Source: Nitrospiraceae bacterium
Lineage (GTDB): Bacteria > Nitrospirota > Nitrospiria > Nitrospirales > Nitrospiraceae
DNA length: 64,000 nt
Direction of reading: 5' to 3'
NCBI GenBank assembly: GCA_009692155.1
Contig: SHZW01000001.1
Location: 1-64,000, forward strand
The notes beneath the pieces were generated by a model, which was given only the letters and a program-made list of their open reading frames with translations, was not told the DNA's origin and did not search any database. Below, one piece after another: positions 22,004 to 31,734 of this stretch. Every line of letters begins with the position of its first letter. Position 1 is the first letter of the stretch. A program made the translations under genes and the position numbers.

Positions 22004-23086
22004 ATGCTGATCTGGTGCGCGATTTCAAGCCATGGCCTGGGGCATGCCGCCCAAGTCGTACCTGTGTTAAACGAATTGGGACGGATCGTTCCCGATCTCC
22101 ATGCCGTCCTGCGCACGCAGGTGCCCGCGTGGTTCTTCGAAGACCGCCTGACGATCCGCTGGACGCGTTCACCGGAGCAACAAGACATCGGCTGCATCCA
22201 GCATGGCCCGCTCACCATCGACGTCGCAGCCACCTGGGGCGCGCATGCCCGGTTTCACGCAGGGTGGGAGCAGAAAGTTCATGACGAAACCCTTGCCATG
22301 CGGGCCGCCCTGCCGGCGCTTGTCTTTTCCGACATTTCCTATCTCGCCATCGAAGCCGGCGCCACAGCCGGCATTCCGACGGTAGGGCTCTGCAACCTGT
22401 CGTGGGATCGGATTCTCGAGCCATTAGCCGAACCGGGCCGGACCGATCAGCGGGAAGCCATACAGCATATCCAACGCGCCTATGCCCATGCCGGGCTGAT
22501 GCTTAGGCCGGCGCCAGGCGTACCGTTGACCGCGTTCCCCAAAGTTTCCGATATCGGTCCGATTGCCGAGCCAGCATCCAACGCCGCATCAGAACTTCGA
22601 CGAGCCCTGGCGGCCGCACCGGGCGAACGCATCGTCCTCATCGGATTTGGCGGGATCGCGCTCGACACTCTTCCCTTCGAATGTCTGGAACAGATGGGGC
22701 CTTATCGCTTCATCGTCAGTGGGCCGGTGCCGGACCGGTACACACGAATCCACGCAGCCTCGGCTCTCCCCTTCTCGTTTAGAACCCTCCTGGCCTCGGC
22801 CGATCTCATCGTTACCAAGCCCGGCTACAGCACGGTTGTCGAAGCCGTCGCGCTGGGGAAACCGGTCGTCTATGTCAGACGATATAACTTTGCCGACGAA
22901 CAGGCGTTGGTGGACTATCTCCATCGCCACGGCCGCGCCGTGGAATTGTCGGAGCAGGACTTCACCGTCGGCCGCTGGCAGACAGCGCTCCAGGCCGCCG
23001 CATCGGCGCCGCTCCCTTGTGAAACATCCCCCGCGCTGACCGGCGCCGCTGATGCAGCTCAGGCGCTCTCTCAGTACCTAAAATAA
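22004..23086 (+). CDS. MurG-like predicted glycosyltransferase
   Basis: CAISSHGLGHAAQVVPVLNEL N-terminus; SADLIVTKPGYSTVVEAVALGKPVVYVRR donor-binding region. Confidence 0.8.
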   Translation: MLIWCAISSHGLGHAAQVVPVLNELGRIVPDLHAVLRTQVPAWFFEDRLTIRWTRSPEQQDIGCIQHGPLTIDVAATWGAHARFHAGWEQKVHDETLAMRAALPALVFSDISYLAIEAGATAGIPTVGLCNLSWDRILEPLAEPGRTDQREAIQHIQRAYAHAGLMLRPAPGVPLTAFPKVSDIGPIAEPASNAASELRRALAAAPGERIVLIGFGGIALDTLPFECLEQMGPYRFIVSGPVPDRYTRIHAASALPFSFRTLLASADLIVTKPGYSTVVEAVALGKPVVYVRRYNFADEQALVDYLHRHGRAVELSEQDFTVGRWQTALQAAASAPLPCETSPALTGAADAAQALSQYLK

Positions 23087-23127
23087 ACAACACTCATGAC
23101 ACCTCCCTTGACCATTATCGACCTCGT

Positions 23128-24099
23128 ATGGCTAGGATACCCCCGATCATGAGCGCGATTGGCTGGTTCATACGGATGCTTGCCAGAGGCTTGAGTCTTC
23201 TCGGCCTGACATTTACCGGACAGAGGCGTGGGCCATTCATCAGCGCGGGGCTGCTACTCCTCTGGCTCCTGGCGTGCCCTCTCTCCGGCTACGCGCTTGA
23301 AAAATACGGCCGCCCGATGCCGGCCATGGGCGAGACGTCAAAAGAAAAAAAAGAACCTCACGAGCAGAAAGAGCGGCATTGGCTCAAGGGCTATCTCCTG
23401 ACCAGCGCCTTCGTCGATAATCCGACCTTCGCTGCACGACCCGACAACACGGGGCTCGTCGGCCTCCGGCACATGATTCATCTCGAGACCGACCTCTATA
23501 AGGAATATCTCCAGTTTTATACCGATCAGAACTTTTTTTCGGATCGTAAAAACGGCTGGATCGAACTGTCCGAGTGGGACACCACTTTTGCCTTTACCGG
23601 ATCGCTGAATCAATGGGGCTGGCGGTTGCAATACGAACGGGATGCGCCGCTCGACAAAACCGGCATAAAGCAAATTTATGCCGATACTCTGATTAACTAT
23701 AACTTCGCACAAGCCAATCAGTACGCATGGTGGCAGGACCGCTTCCCCAACCAGAATCTGACCTTCTATATGGGCGGCGGGTGGCTCTTTCACAACGAAA
23801 GCTACTTCGCCCGCCCCGACAACACCGGTCGCGCGCTACTCCGTTACGTCGCCCATGCCGATCTTGATCTCTATAAGAATCGCGTCGTGTTATTCGCAGA
23901 CACCAATTGGTTCTCCGACCGGCTAAAAAGCGACAAGGTCACACCGACCGAGCTGGACTGGATCGTCGGCCTGGCCCTGCGATGGAAGGATTACGAGCTG
24001 GCCGTGCTCCACGAGCGGGACATGCCGCTGGACCGCGGGGGATTGATCCAACGCTACACAGCCATCCAGCTTCGCTACGAATTCGAGTGGCAGAAGTAG
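23128..24099 (+). CDS. hypothetical exported protein with two internal repeats (beta-barrel-like)
   Basis: Signal-like N-terminus; repeated FxARPDNTG...DLYK...FxxDxNxFSDR...ERDxPLDxxG blocks. Confidence 0.65.
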   Translation: MARIPPIMSAIGWFIRMLARGLSLLGLTFTGQRRGPFISAGLLLLWLLACPLSGYALEKYGRPMPAMGETSKEKKEPHEQKERHWLKGYLLTSAFVDNPTFAARPDNTGLVGLRHMIHLETDLYKEYLQFYTDQNFFSDRKNGWIELSEWDTTFAFTGSLNQWGWRLQYERDAPLDKTGIKQIYADTLINYNFAQANQYAWWQDRFPNQNLTFYMGGGWLFHNESYFARPDNTGRALLRYVAHADLDLYKNRVVLFADTNWFSDRLKSDKVTPTELDWIVGLALRWKDYELAVLHERDMPLDRGGLIQRYTAIQLRYEFEWQK

Positions 24100-24112
24100 C
24101 ACTCCTACGCTA

Positions 24113-24188
24113 TAGTGACGAGTGCTCAGTAACGAGTAATGAGTGAAAAATCTGAACTCATTACCCCTCACGCATAACTCATGACGTT
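24113..24188. repeat. heptad-unit inverted repeat element A
   Basis: Left GTGACGA GTGCTCA GTAACGA GTAATGA GT; right arm revcomp GTCATGA GTTATGC GTGAGGG GTAATGA GT. Confidence 0.8.
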
Positions 24189-24197
24189 AGGACGACC

Positions 24198-24701
24198 ATG
24201 AGTCTCGCGACCGACAAAGACAGAGAGTACATGCGGCTGGCGCTGGAGCAGGCCCGGACGGCATCTGTGCAGGGGGAAGTTCCCATCGGGGCCGTGCTCG
24301 TGCGGGATGGGCGGGTTCTGGCGCAGGCGCATAACTTCCGGGAGATCTGGCAGGACCCTACTGCGCATGCGGAAATAGTCGCTATCCGGGAAGCGGCGAC
24401 GCAGTCCGGCTCCTGGCGCCTGACCGACACGACACTCTATGTGACGCTCGAGCCCTGTGCGATGTGCATCGGCGCCATCATTCTGGCAAGAATTCCCCGG
24501 CTGGTGTTTGGAGCAATGGACCCCAAGGCCGGTGCCTGTGGATCTATCTTCGATCTGCCAGCGGAACGGAAACTGAATCATCGTGTCGAAGTGATCGGCA
24601 GGGTCCTTGAACAGGAAAGCCAGGCACTGTTACAGACGTTCTTCCGTAACTTGCGCAACGACGTGACCGAGCAGGCAGGAAGATTTGGAAGTGAAAAGTG
24701 A
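24198..24701 (+). CDS. tadA: tRNA adenosine(34) deaminase
   Basis: HAEIVAIREAA and PCAMCIGAI zinc/catalytic motifs, GACGS. Confidence 0.96.
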   Translation: MSLATDKDREYMRLALEQARTASVQGEVPIGAVLVRDGRVLAQAHNFREIWQDPTAHAEIVAIREAATQSGSWRLTDTTLYVTLEPCAMCIGAIILARIPRLVFGAMDPKAGACGSIFDLPAERKLNHRVEVIGRVLEQESQALLQTFFRNLRNDVTEQAGRFGSEK

Positions 24702-24783
24702 AAGGTAAAAGGTGAAAAGGGAGAGCGCGTTCGGACCGTCTTCCTGCTTCTCAACCTTTCACTTTTAACTTTTTACTTTTCAC
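24691..24783. repeat. heptad-unit inverted repeat element B
   Basis: Left GTGAAAA GTGAAAG GTAAAAG GTGAAAA; right arm revcomp GTGAAAA GTAAAAA GTTAAAA GTGAAAG. Confidence 0.85.
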
Positions 24784-24793
24784 ACACTTGAGC

Positions 24794-24883
24794 GGAGAGG
24801 TGACTGAGTGGCCTAAAGTGCCGGTCTCGAAAACCGGTGTCGGGGTAACTCGACCGTGGGTTCGACTCCCACCCTCTCCGCCA
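24794..24883 (+). tRNA. tRNA-Ser (anticodon CGA), CCA encoded
   Basis: GGAGAGGTGACTGAGTGG...GGTCTCGAAAACC...GGTTCGACTCCCACCCTCTCCGCCA. Confidence 0.96.
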
Positions 24884-24892
24884 GTAACAAGC

Positions 24893-24972
24893 CGGTAGCG
24901 AACAGCAAACAGCGAGCAGCAAGATTTTCTGGCTCGTCGCTACTAGCTATTAGCTATGCGCTATTCGCTCCT
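24893..24972. repeat. heptad-unit inverted repeat element C
   Basis: Left GCGAACA GCAAACA GCGAGCA GCAAGAT; right arm revcomp GCGAATA GCGCATA GCTAATA GCTAGTA GCGACGA. Confidence 0.85.
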
Positions 24973-24976
24973 GCCT

Positions 24977-24993
24977 GAGGGTGGGAGTCGAAC
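24977..24993 (-). repeat. inverted copy of tRNA-Ser(CGA) T-arm/acceptor strand
   Basis: GAGGGTGGGAGTCGAAC is the exact reverse complement of tRNA 24860-24876. Confidence 0.85.
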
Positions 24994-25077
24994 GAGGGGG
25001 ATCTAAGGTTTACCCTTGTTGAGGCCGACGGATACGTACCGCAAGAGTTTTCAGGACTTTTAAAGATCAGTCCTTGA

Positions 25078-25827
25078 ATGGAGAATATGCATCGGATCCC
25101 ACCCCACCCACCATTACGTGAGTATTACGAATCGAGTGCGCTTCGGCAACGCTTTCTCAATGGACTGTTCAACCAGACTGCTGCTCATTACAAGACGGTC
25201 AATCACGCTGTGAGCTTCGGATCTGGGATGTGGCATCGCAGGAAAGCGCTCCGTGAAGCCGGTCTCTCAGAAGGAATGCGGGTCCTGGATGTCGCCTGTG
25301 GCCCGGGCCTTGTGACACAGTGTGCCGCTGAGATAGTGGGGCCTTCCGGCTATGTGATCGGGTTGGATCCTAGCACGGGCATGCTCCGCGAAGCTCAGAA
25401 AGGTTTCTGTCCAAGTCTCGTTCAAGGTGTGGCAGAGGCCCTTCCTTTTCTAGATGCCTCATTTGACTTTATCAGCATGGGTTATGCGCTCCGCCATGTG
25501 TCCGATCTCAGCGTTACATTTCGCCAATATCTGCGCGTCCTGAGACCGGAAGGAGTAGTGTTGGTTATGGAAATCTCTCGACCTCGGTCGAAGATGCTCC
25601 GGCGTCTGTCGCGCTTTTACGTGAAATCGGTGTTGGGTTTGGCGTTAACCATAGCAACCCGCAACCCGTCCATGCATACTCTTATGAATTACTGGTGGGA
25701 TACCACCGAGCGCTGTGTGCCGCCCGAGATGATCACGAAGACGTTCAAGGATGTCGGCTTTGCCTGCACGAGTACGAAAGAAGTGTTTAGCGGGCTTCTC
25801 CGCGATTACACGGCAGTCAAAGCCTGA
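25078..25827 (+). CDS. class I SAM-dependent methyltransferase (UbiE-like)
   Basis: MRVLDVACGPGLVTQCAAE, ISMGYALRHVSDLSVTFRQYLRVLRPEGVVLVMEISRP. Confidence 0.9.
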   Translation: MENMHRIPPHPPLREYYESSALRQRFLNGLFNQTAAHYKTVNHAVSFGSGMWHRRKALREAGLSEGMRVLDVACGPGLVTQCAAEIVGPSGYVIGLDPSTGMLREAQKGFCPSLVQGVAEALPFLDASFDFISMGYALRHVSDLSVTFRQYLRVLRPEGVVLVMEISRPRSKMLRRLSRFYVKSVLGLALTIATRNPSMHTLMNYWWDTTERCVPPEMITKTFKDVGFACTSTKEVFSGLLRDYTAVKA

Positions 25828-25912
25828 TATCAGCGTCACACATTGCCATGCCTGTCTGATGATCCTTCCTTGACAGGGCACAGAAAGAATCGTAAAACTA
25901 CGCAAGGATTTC

Positions 25913-26212
25913 TTGAACGTACTGCTCGCGCTGGAGGTTACATCCGTGTCCGGCGTCTCACCACTAGAAGAGGAAGTTGCGAAACTCATCGTGCAGACGC
26001 TCAATCTGAAGATCGATCCCGTACAGATTCAGCCAGAACAGCTTCTCTTCGGCAAAGGTCTCGGCCTTGATTCGATTGACGCACTCGAACTGTCTCTCGC
26101 GATCTCCCAATCCTACGGGTATCACATACGCTCCGATGATCCGGAGATCACTGCCACCCTCGCTTCACTTCGGTCGCTGTGCACGTCAATCCAGAAAAAT
26201 CGGACGAAGTAG
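25913..26212 (+). CDS. acyl carrier protein
   Basis: GLGLDSIDALELSLAI phosphopantetheine site; GTG at 25946 is an alternative start. Confidence 0.9.
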   Translation: MNVLLALEVTSVSGVSPLEEEVAKLIVQTLNLKIDPVQIQPEQLLFGKGLGLDSIDALELSLAISQSYGYHIRSDDPEITATLASLRSLCTSIQKNRTK

Positions 26213-26226
26213 TCCAATGTGGCCTT

Positions 26227-27576
26227 ATGAATACGGCTGCTCTACTCGGCCCCTACCAGCCTGAAAGCGCCTTCGCCTGGATCGGTGGCTCCCCGATCAC
26301 GTGTCATCGTTTCCTTTCTGAGGTGGCCACCCTGGCCGATCAACTGCCGGAAAATGCCACGGTAATCAATCTGGTCGAAGATCGGTTTCGTTTTTTCGTC
26401 GGATTCGCAGCAGCGTTGGTTCGAGGGCAGACAACACTCCTGCCTCCTGGTCGCGCACCGAAAGTCTTGGCCCAGATTACCAACGATCATGCCAACAGCT
26501 ATTGCTTGATAGATGGCCAGGGAAAAGTTGAAGGATTACCTTCATTCCATATTCTTTCTACCTATAGGAACAGTAAAGAACATCAGTTCGTTGTTCCCCA
26601 GATTCCCACCAAACAAATCGCCGTGGTCGCCTTTACGTCTGGCAGCACCGGCACTCCTCGTCCAAATCCGAAAACGTGGGGCTCATTGGTGGCTGTAGCA
26701 CAACACACGGGTGCTCGACTGGGTCTCTCACCAACAGACAACGTGACAGTAGTCGCGACTGTGCCGCACCAACATATGTTCGGGTTGGAGGCTTCTCTCC
26801 TGCTGCCCACGCAATTTGGGCTTCCATTTCACACCGGGCGGCCCCTCTATCCTGAGGATATCCGATCGGCACTTGGATCAGCGCCGCCGCGCCGCATCCT
26901 GGTCACGACACCGTTACATATCAAAGCCTGCGTGACTGAAAAAACCCAATTTCCTAAAATAGACTTTATTCTGTCAGCGACCGCGCCACTGCCGATAGCG
27001 CTCGCACAGCAGGCGGAGACTCTGTTTGACACCAAAGTGTTCGAAGTCTATGGATTTGTCGAAGCAGGAAGTGTGGCGACACGCCGAACAGTCGCCGGTG
27101 ATAGCTGGCAGCTCCTGGATGGGATCAGCTTTGCGAAGCACTCGGATCACTACTCTCTTCGAGCTGACTATTTGCGAGAGCCAGTTCCGTTTCCTGACCA
27201 CATCAGTCTGCAGGGACCTCGGACATTCTTTCTTCAGAGCCGCCATGCCGACCTTGTCAACATCGCAGGACATCGCGGTTCTCTCGGCGATCTGAACCGA
27301 AAACTGAACGAGATCGAAGGAGTGCAGGATGGAGTCTTTCTTTTTCCTGGGCAAGACGAACGTTCAATCACCCGCTTGACGGCCTTTGTTGTCGCACCGG
27401 GGAAATCCGCCGACCAGATTCTGAGTGATCTTCGGACTGTGATCAATCCCGTGTTTCTCCCGAGACCTCTGTATCTTGTGCCCATCCTTCCCCGGAACGA
27501 GACTGGAAAGCTCACCAGGGAATCACTGCTCGAACTCGCGAGACAGCTTCAGTGTGAGGATCACCGTGGGCTATGA
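26227..27576 (+). CDS. AMP-dependent acyl/aryl synthetase (ligase)
   Basis: AFTSGSTGTPRPNPKTWGSL P-loop-like motif, FEVYGFVEAGSVATR, RNETGKLTRESL. Confidence 0.9.
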   Translation: MNTAALLGPYQPESAFAWIGGSPITCHRFLSEVATLADQLPENATVINLVEDRFRFFVGFAAALVRGQTTLLPPGRAPKVLAQITNDHANSYCLIDGQGKVEGLPSFHILSTYRNSKEHQFVVPQIPTKQIAVVAFTSGSTGTPRPNPKTWGSLVAVAQHTGARLGLSPTDNVTVVATVPHQHMFGLEASLLLPTQFGLPFHTGRPLYPEDIRSALGSAPPRRILVTTPLHIKACVTEKTQFPKIDFILSATAPLPIALAQQAETLFDTKVFEVYGFVEAGSVATRRTVAGDSWQLLDGISFAKHSDHYSLRADYLREPVPFPDHISLQGPRTFFLQSRHADLVNIAGHRGSLGDLNRKLNEIEGVQDGVFLFPGQDERSITRLTAFVVAPGKSADQILSDLRTVINPVFLPRPLYLVPILPRNETGKLTRESLLELARQLQCEDHRGL

Positions 27577-27892
27577 ACGGATCGCCACCATCGGCATGGA
27601 TCATCCGTCATTGGCTGGACATTTTCCTGGGCGACCTGTCGTACCTGGTGTCGTGATGCTGGGTGAAATTATGGAAGCCGTTCGCCAGAGCGTGAAGCGA
27701 AATATTGTTTTCATTGGTATGCCAACCGCCAAGTTCCTCTCGCCCTTAGCTCCGGGAGAAAGACTGGTGATCCTTCTCGAGCAGAACAATGGATACGGCA
27801 TCGATTTTATCTGCCAGGTTGGCTCACGTTTGGTCGCAACAGGATGCCTGCACTATCGCCAGATGCCTCATGGTGCGAAGGATCCTCGATGA
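27566..27892 (+). CDS. hotdog-fold 3-hydroxyacyl-ACP dehydratase-like protein
   Basis: HPSLAGHFPGRPVVPGVVMLGEIM FabZ/ApeI-like motif; GTG start at 27566. Confidence 0.85.
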   Translation: MGYERIATIGMDHPSLAGHFPGRPVVPGVVMLGEIMEAVRQSVKRNIVFIGMPTAKFLSPLAPGERLVILLEQNNGYGIDFICQVGSRLVATGCLHYRQMPHGAKDPR

Positions 27893-28782
27893 GCTTGCAA
27901 TGGCTGCGACAGCGTGAGCGCGGGAGTGTGGCAGCCCTTCACTTTATGGTCTGGGTTGCCCTGCGACTCGGCCGTCCCGCTGCTCGTGCGCTCCTGTACC
28001 CCATATGTGCCTACTACGTTGTGTTCTCTGGCCGAGCTCGACGGGCCATCCGTCAGTTTCTCTTCAGGGTCTTGGGCCGACGAATCAGTTGGCGCCATCT
28101 GTTTCATCATTACCATTGTTTTGCCTCTACAATTCTGGACCGCGTCTATTCTTTGGTTGGCCAGCATCATCGATTCCAGATCGACGTGCAGGGCGCCGAC
28201 CTGCTTACAGATTATTTGAATCGTGGCCAGGGATGCATACTGCTGGGCTCCCATTTGGGAAGCTTTGAAATCGTGCGTGCGCTCGGTATGTCTCGACGTA
28301 ACCTTGAGATCAAAGTACTGCTGCATGAAGATAATGCGCCGATGATCAGAGAAGTGGTGCGAAGTCTGAATCCTCAGATAGCCGATACCGTGATTACGGT
28401 CGGCGCGCCGGACACGATGCTGCAGGTGAAGGATTGCCTGGACCGTGGAGGGCTGGTTGGCTTTATGGGTGACCGCCTGGTGCAGCATCATCAGGCGACG
28501 CTCTGTAAATTTTTCGGCACCCTCGCACGATTTCCCACTGGGACCATGCGGCTCACGAGCGTGCTGAAGGCACCGGTAATCCTGTTCTTCGGACTCTATC
28601 GTGGAGGAAATCGCTGGGAAGTTCACTTCGAGCTGTTTGCCGAACACGTAATTCTCGACAAAGAGCATCACGATCAGCAGATCCAGCAATGGACACAACG
28701 CTATGCTGATCGACTGGAACACTACTGCCGTTTGGCGCCTGACAACTGGTTCAACTTTTATGATTTTTGGAGTGAACGCTAA
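27889..28782 (+). CDS. LpxL/HtrB-like lipid acyltransferase
   Basis: LGSHLGSFEIVRAL, VGFMGDRLVQHHQATLCKFFGTLARFPTGTMRLTSVLKAPVILFF. Confidence 0.9.
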   Translation: MSLQWLRQRERGSVAALHFMVWVALRLGRPAARALLYPICAYYVVFSGRARRAIRQFLFRVLGRRISWRHLFHHYHCFASTILDRVYSLVGQHHRFQIDVQGADLLTDYLNRGQGCILLGSHLGSFEIVRALGMSRRNLEIKVLLHEDNAPMIREVVRSLNPQIADTVITVGAPDTMLQVKDCLDRGGLVGFMGDRLVQHHQATLCKFFGTLARFPTGTMRLTSVLKAPVILFFGLYRGGNRWEVHFELFAEHVILDKEHHDQQIQQWTQRYADRLEHYCRLAPDNWFNFYDFWSER

Positions 28783-29410
28783 TCGTACAACGCTCCTGCT
28801 CGTCCTGTTCACCCTGACGCGGTTCATGGTTGTGCCGCTTCCCAGCCAGGTCTGGGCAGATCCAACGACTCAAGCTGAGGGGAACAGCGCGACTGGTGAG
28901 TGGAACGTTGACCAACTGATCATCCGGTTAGCCAAGCAGAGGAAAGAAACCGTGTCCTTTGAGGAGACGACCTTCTCCGCCATGCTGACTGAACCATTAA
29001 AGACACGAGGGACGCTGAAATTCACACCTCCCGCCAGACTCGAAAAACACGTGACGGACCCATACGATGAACGCTATGTCATCGATGGCGACAACGTCCT
29101 TTACGAGAAAAATAGCACGCGCGTTAGCAAAAACTTTTCGCTGGAGGACTATCCGGTTTTGCGGGTATTCGTGGAAGTCTTCCGGTCAAGTTTCGCCGGC
29201 GACCCTGTTACCTTGAAGCGTTTCTACAAGGCGACCTTGGAAGGCAAGCCTCGCCAGTGGTCCCTCATCCTTCATCCGCAGGACGTGACTATCCAATCGA
29301 TCGTACAGAGCGTTCGCTTGTCGGGTGAAGGAGGGCACATAACGAGGATCGAGACTCGATCCCCCGATGGTGATCGGTCAGTGCTCGTCATACAGGCCCC
29401 CGGTGAATAA
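28760..29410 (+). CDS. LolA-like outer-membrane lipoprotein carrier
   Basis: FEETTFSAMLTEPLKTRGTLKFTPPARLEKHV, YVIDGDNVLYEKN. Confidence 0.85.
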   Translation: MIFGVNANRTTLLLVLFTLTRFMVVPLPSQVWADPTTQAEGNSATGEWNVDQLIIRLAKQRKETVSFEETTFSAMLTEPLKTRGTLKFTPPARLEKHVTDPYDERYVIDGDNVLYEKNSTRVSKNFSLEDYPVLRVFVEVFRSSFAGDPVTLKRFYKATLEGKPRQWSLILHPQDVTIQSIVQSVRLSGEGGHITRIETRSPDGDRSVLVIQAPGE

Positions 29411-31724
29411 ACGAGCGGCGACAGTCCTTCTGGCCTGGAGTCTGCTGATGTGTCTCGGCACCTGGTTTGCAGCCGCACGCGTGCCGGTCCATACCGAGCT
29501 CTTCGACCTGTTGCCCGAGGGATCCACCACCACGCAACGTCTCCTTCTGAAACAGCTCAGGACCGGTGTCTCGGGGCGACTGATCCTGATGGGGCTCGAG
29601 GGTGCGGATGCTGATCGATTGGCAGAGAACAGCAAACGGCTGGTGGAGTGGATGCACAAGAGTGAGCTGTTTCATTATGTTGGGAATGGTATCGAAACCC
29701 TGACACAAGAGGAGCGCGATCATCTCTTCCGCTCGCGCTACTTGCTCTCTCCTGGCATACAGAAGGACACCTTTGCACCGGACCATCTCCGGGATGCGCT
29801 CGAACAGCGCCTCGATGACTTGCGGTCTCCCCTGGCTCCCATGATCAAGGAATTTGTTCCAGCCGACCCGACGACTGAATTTCTGAAGATACTCACTACC
29901 TGGACACCATGGAACACGCCTACCAAACATCGTGGCGTGTGGTTCTCGGCTGACCATCAGCGTGCCCTGCTGGTTGCGGAAACGAAGGCGGCCGGCTTTG
30001 ATGTTGACAGCCAAGCGGACGTGCAGCAGCAGATCAGAGAGGCGTTTCAGAGCATGGTCGGGTCGAACACGGGCATGCGTCTGGTCATGACCGGTCCGGG
30101 GGTGTTTGCGGTTGAGGCACAGCAGACCATTCAGAATGAAATCTGGTGGTTATCGCTGATGGCAGTCATGCTGGTATTCACGTTCTTGTACTTCAGCTAC
30201 CGATCCGTCACCCTGCTGGTTCTCAGCTTGGTTCCTCTTGCCAGCGGTATTGTGACGGGAATCCTCGCAGTGGATTTTGCATTTGGTTTCATCCATGGCA
30301 TTACTCTGGGATTCGGCGTGACGCTCCTGGGTGTCGTCGACGATTACCCCATTCATCTGTTCAGTCATCTGACGAGGGAGAGTTCGGCGGTGAACGTCAT
30401 ACAAGAGATTTGGTCCACGATGCGCCTCGGAGTCATCACCACGGCTCTTGGGTTCTCCGCGCTCTTGCTGGCTGGGTTTCCGGGCCTGTCTCAACTTGGT
30501 CTGTTCGCGATTGTAGGCTTGTTGACTGCGGCAGCGACGACTCGCTGGGTGCTTCCCTTCCTGGTTCCTGTCGGGTTCCACCCACGTCGATCCGTGATGG
30601 GCCTGGCGGGCTTGGCGGATCGATTCACGCAAGCGCGTCTGCTGGTTCCGCTCTCCGTGCTCCTTGCCAGCGCCGTGCTGATATGGTCGAATACCCCCCT
30701 GTGGGAACAGGACATTGCCAACGTGAGTCCGATCTCATCCGATAAGAAAATACTCGATCACACCTTGCGGACGGAACTCGGGGCGCCCGATGTTCGCGAT
30801 CTCATCGTAATTGAGGGCGCGACTGAGGAGGACGTCTTGCAGCGGAGTGAAGATACCATGCCTGCCCTCGATCGCCTGGTGAAGCAAGAAGTTCTCACCG
30901 GATTCGACATCGTTACGCGCTACCTGCCAAGCCGCCGCACGCAGGCCATGCGCCAAGCAGCCTTGCCGGACCAGCAGACCGTGCAACGCAATCTCAGAGT
31001 GGCCCTGAAGGGATTGCCATTTCGACCGACTGTCTTCCGGCCTTTTGTCGAGGCGATCGGGGAAGCCAAGACGCAACCATTTCTTCAAAGCCAGACGTTC
31101 CGTGCGACGACGTTGGGAATTAAGATCGACTCATTGCTCCTCGAACATAGCGGACGGTGGATCGCCGTGGTACCGTTACGAGGCATCACGGCTCGAGAGC
31201 GATTATACGAAATCGTGCTGTCATGGGAGAAGCCGTCGATTTCCTATCTTGATCTCAAAGGGGAATCCAATCGCTTGATCATGGCCTACCGGAATGAAAC
31301 CCTGACCCTCGTGGGTTGGGGAACACTCGCCATCGGGTTCGTCCTATTCATGGGGTTGCGATCGCTCTCGGCTGTGTTGCGAGTCCTGATTCCGATCGGC
31401 AGTGCGATCGTGGTAGTGGGAGCGCTCCTTCACAGCCTCGGAGAACGATTGTCGCTCTTTCACGTGGCCTCCTTCCTCCTCGTAGTGGGACTTGGCTTAG
31501 ACTACGCGTTGTTCTTCAATCGAAGACATGGCACTGAGTCCGAACGAGATCGGACCGTGTATGGTCTCCTTGTGTGTAGCACCACAACCATCTTGGTCTT
31601 TGGCGTGTTAGCCTGTTCACAGCTTCCGGTACTGAAGGCCATCGGGATGACTGCCGCGTTGGGCTCGTTCACCTGTTTACTGTTCGCCGCACTGCTGGCA
31701 GACCAAGGAACCCATGAAGTGTGA
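29403..31724 (+). CDS. MMPL/RND-superfamily exporter
   Basis: About 774 aa, two TM clusters with GxxxD-like GVTLLGVVDDYPIHLF and VVGLGLDYALFFNRR. Confidence 0.92.
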   Translation: MNKRAATVLLAWSLLMCLGTWFAAARVPVHTELFDLLPEGSTTTQRLLLKQLRTGVSGRLILMGLEGADADRLAENSKRLVEWMHKSELFHYVGNGIETLTQEERDHLFRSRYLLSPGIQKDTFAPDHLRDALEQRLDDLRSPLAPMIKEFVPADPTTEFLKILTTWTPWNTPTKHRGVWFSADHQRALLVAETKAAGFDVDSQADVQQQIREAFQSMVGSNTGMRLVMTGPGVFAVEAQQTIQNEIWWLSLMAVMLVFTFLYFSYRSVTLLVLSLVPLASGIVTGILAVDFAFGFIHGITLGFGVTLLGVVDDYPIHLFSHLTRESSAVNVIQEIWSTMRLGVITTALGFSALLLAGFPGLSQLGLFAIVGLLTAAATTRWVLPFLVPVGFHPRRSVMGLAGLADRFTQARLLVPLSVLLASAVLIWSNTPLWEQDIANVSPISSDKKILDHTLRTELGAPDVRDLIVIEGATEEDVLQRSEDTMPALDRLVKQEVLTGFDIVTRYLPSRRTQAMRQAALPDQQTVQRNLRVALKGLPFRPTVFRPFVEAIGEAKTQPFLQSQTFRATTLGIKIDSLLLEHSGRWIAVVPLRGITARERLYEIVLSWEKPSISYLDLKGESNRLIMAYRNETLTLVGWGTLAIGFVLFMGLRSLSAVLRVLIPIGSAIVVVGALLHSLGERLSLFHVASFLLVVGLGLDYALFFNRRHGTESERDRTVYGLLVCSTTTILVFGVLACSQLPVLKAIGMTAALGSFTCLLFAALLADQGTHEV

Positions 31725-31734
31725 GAAGTCAGTC

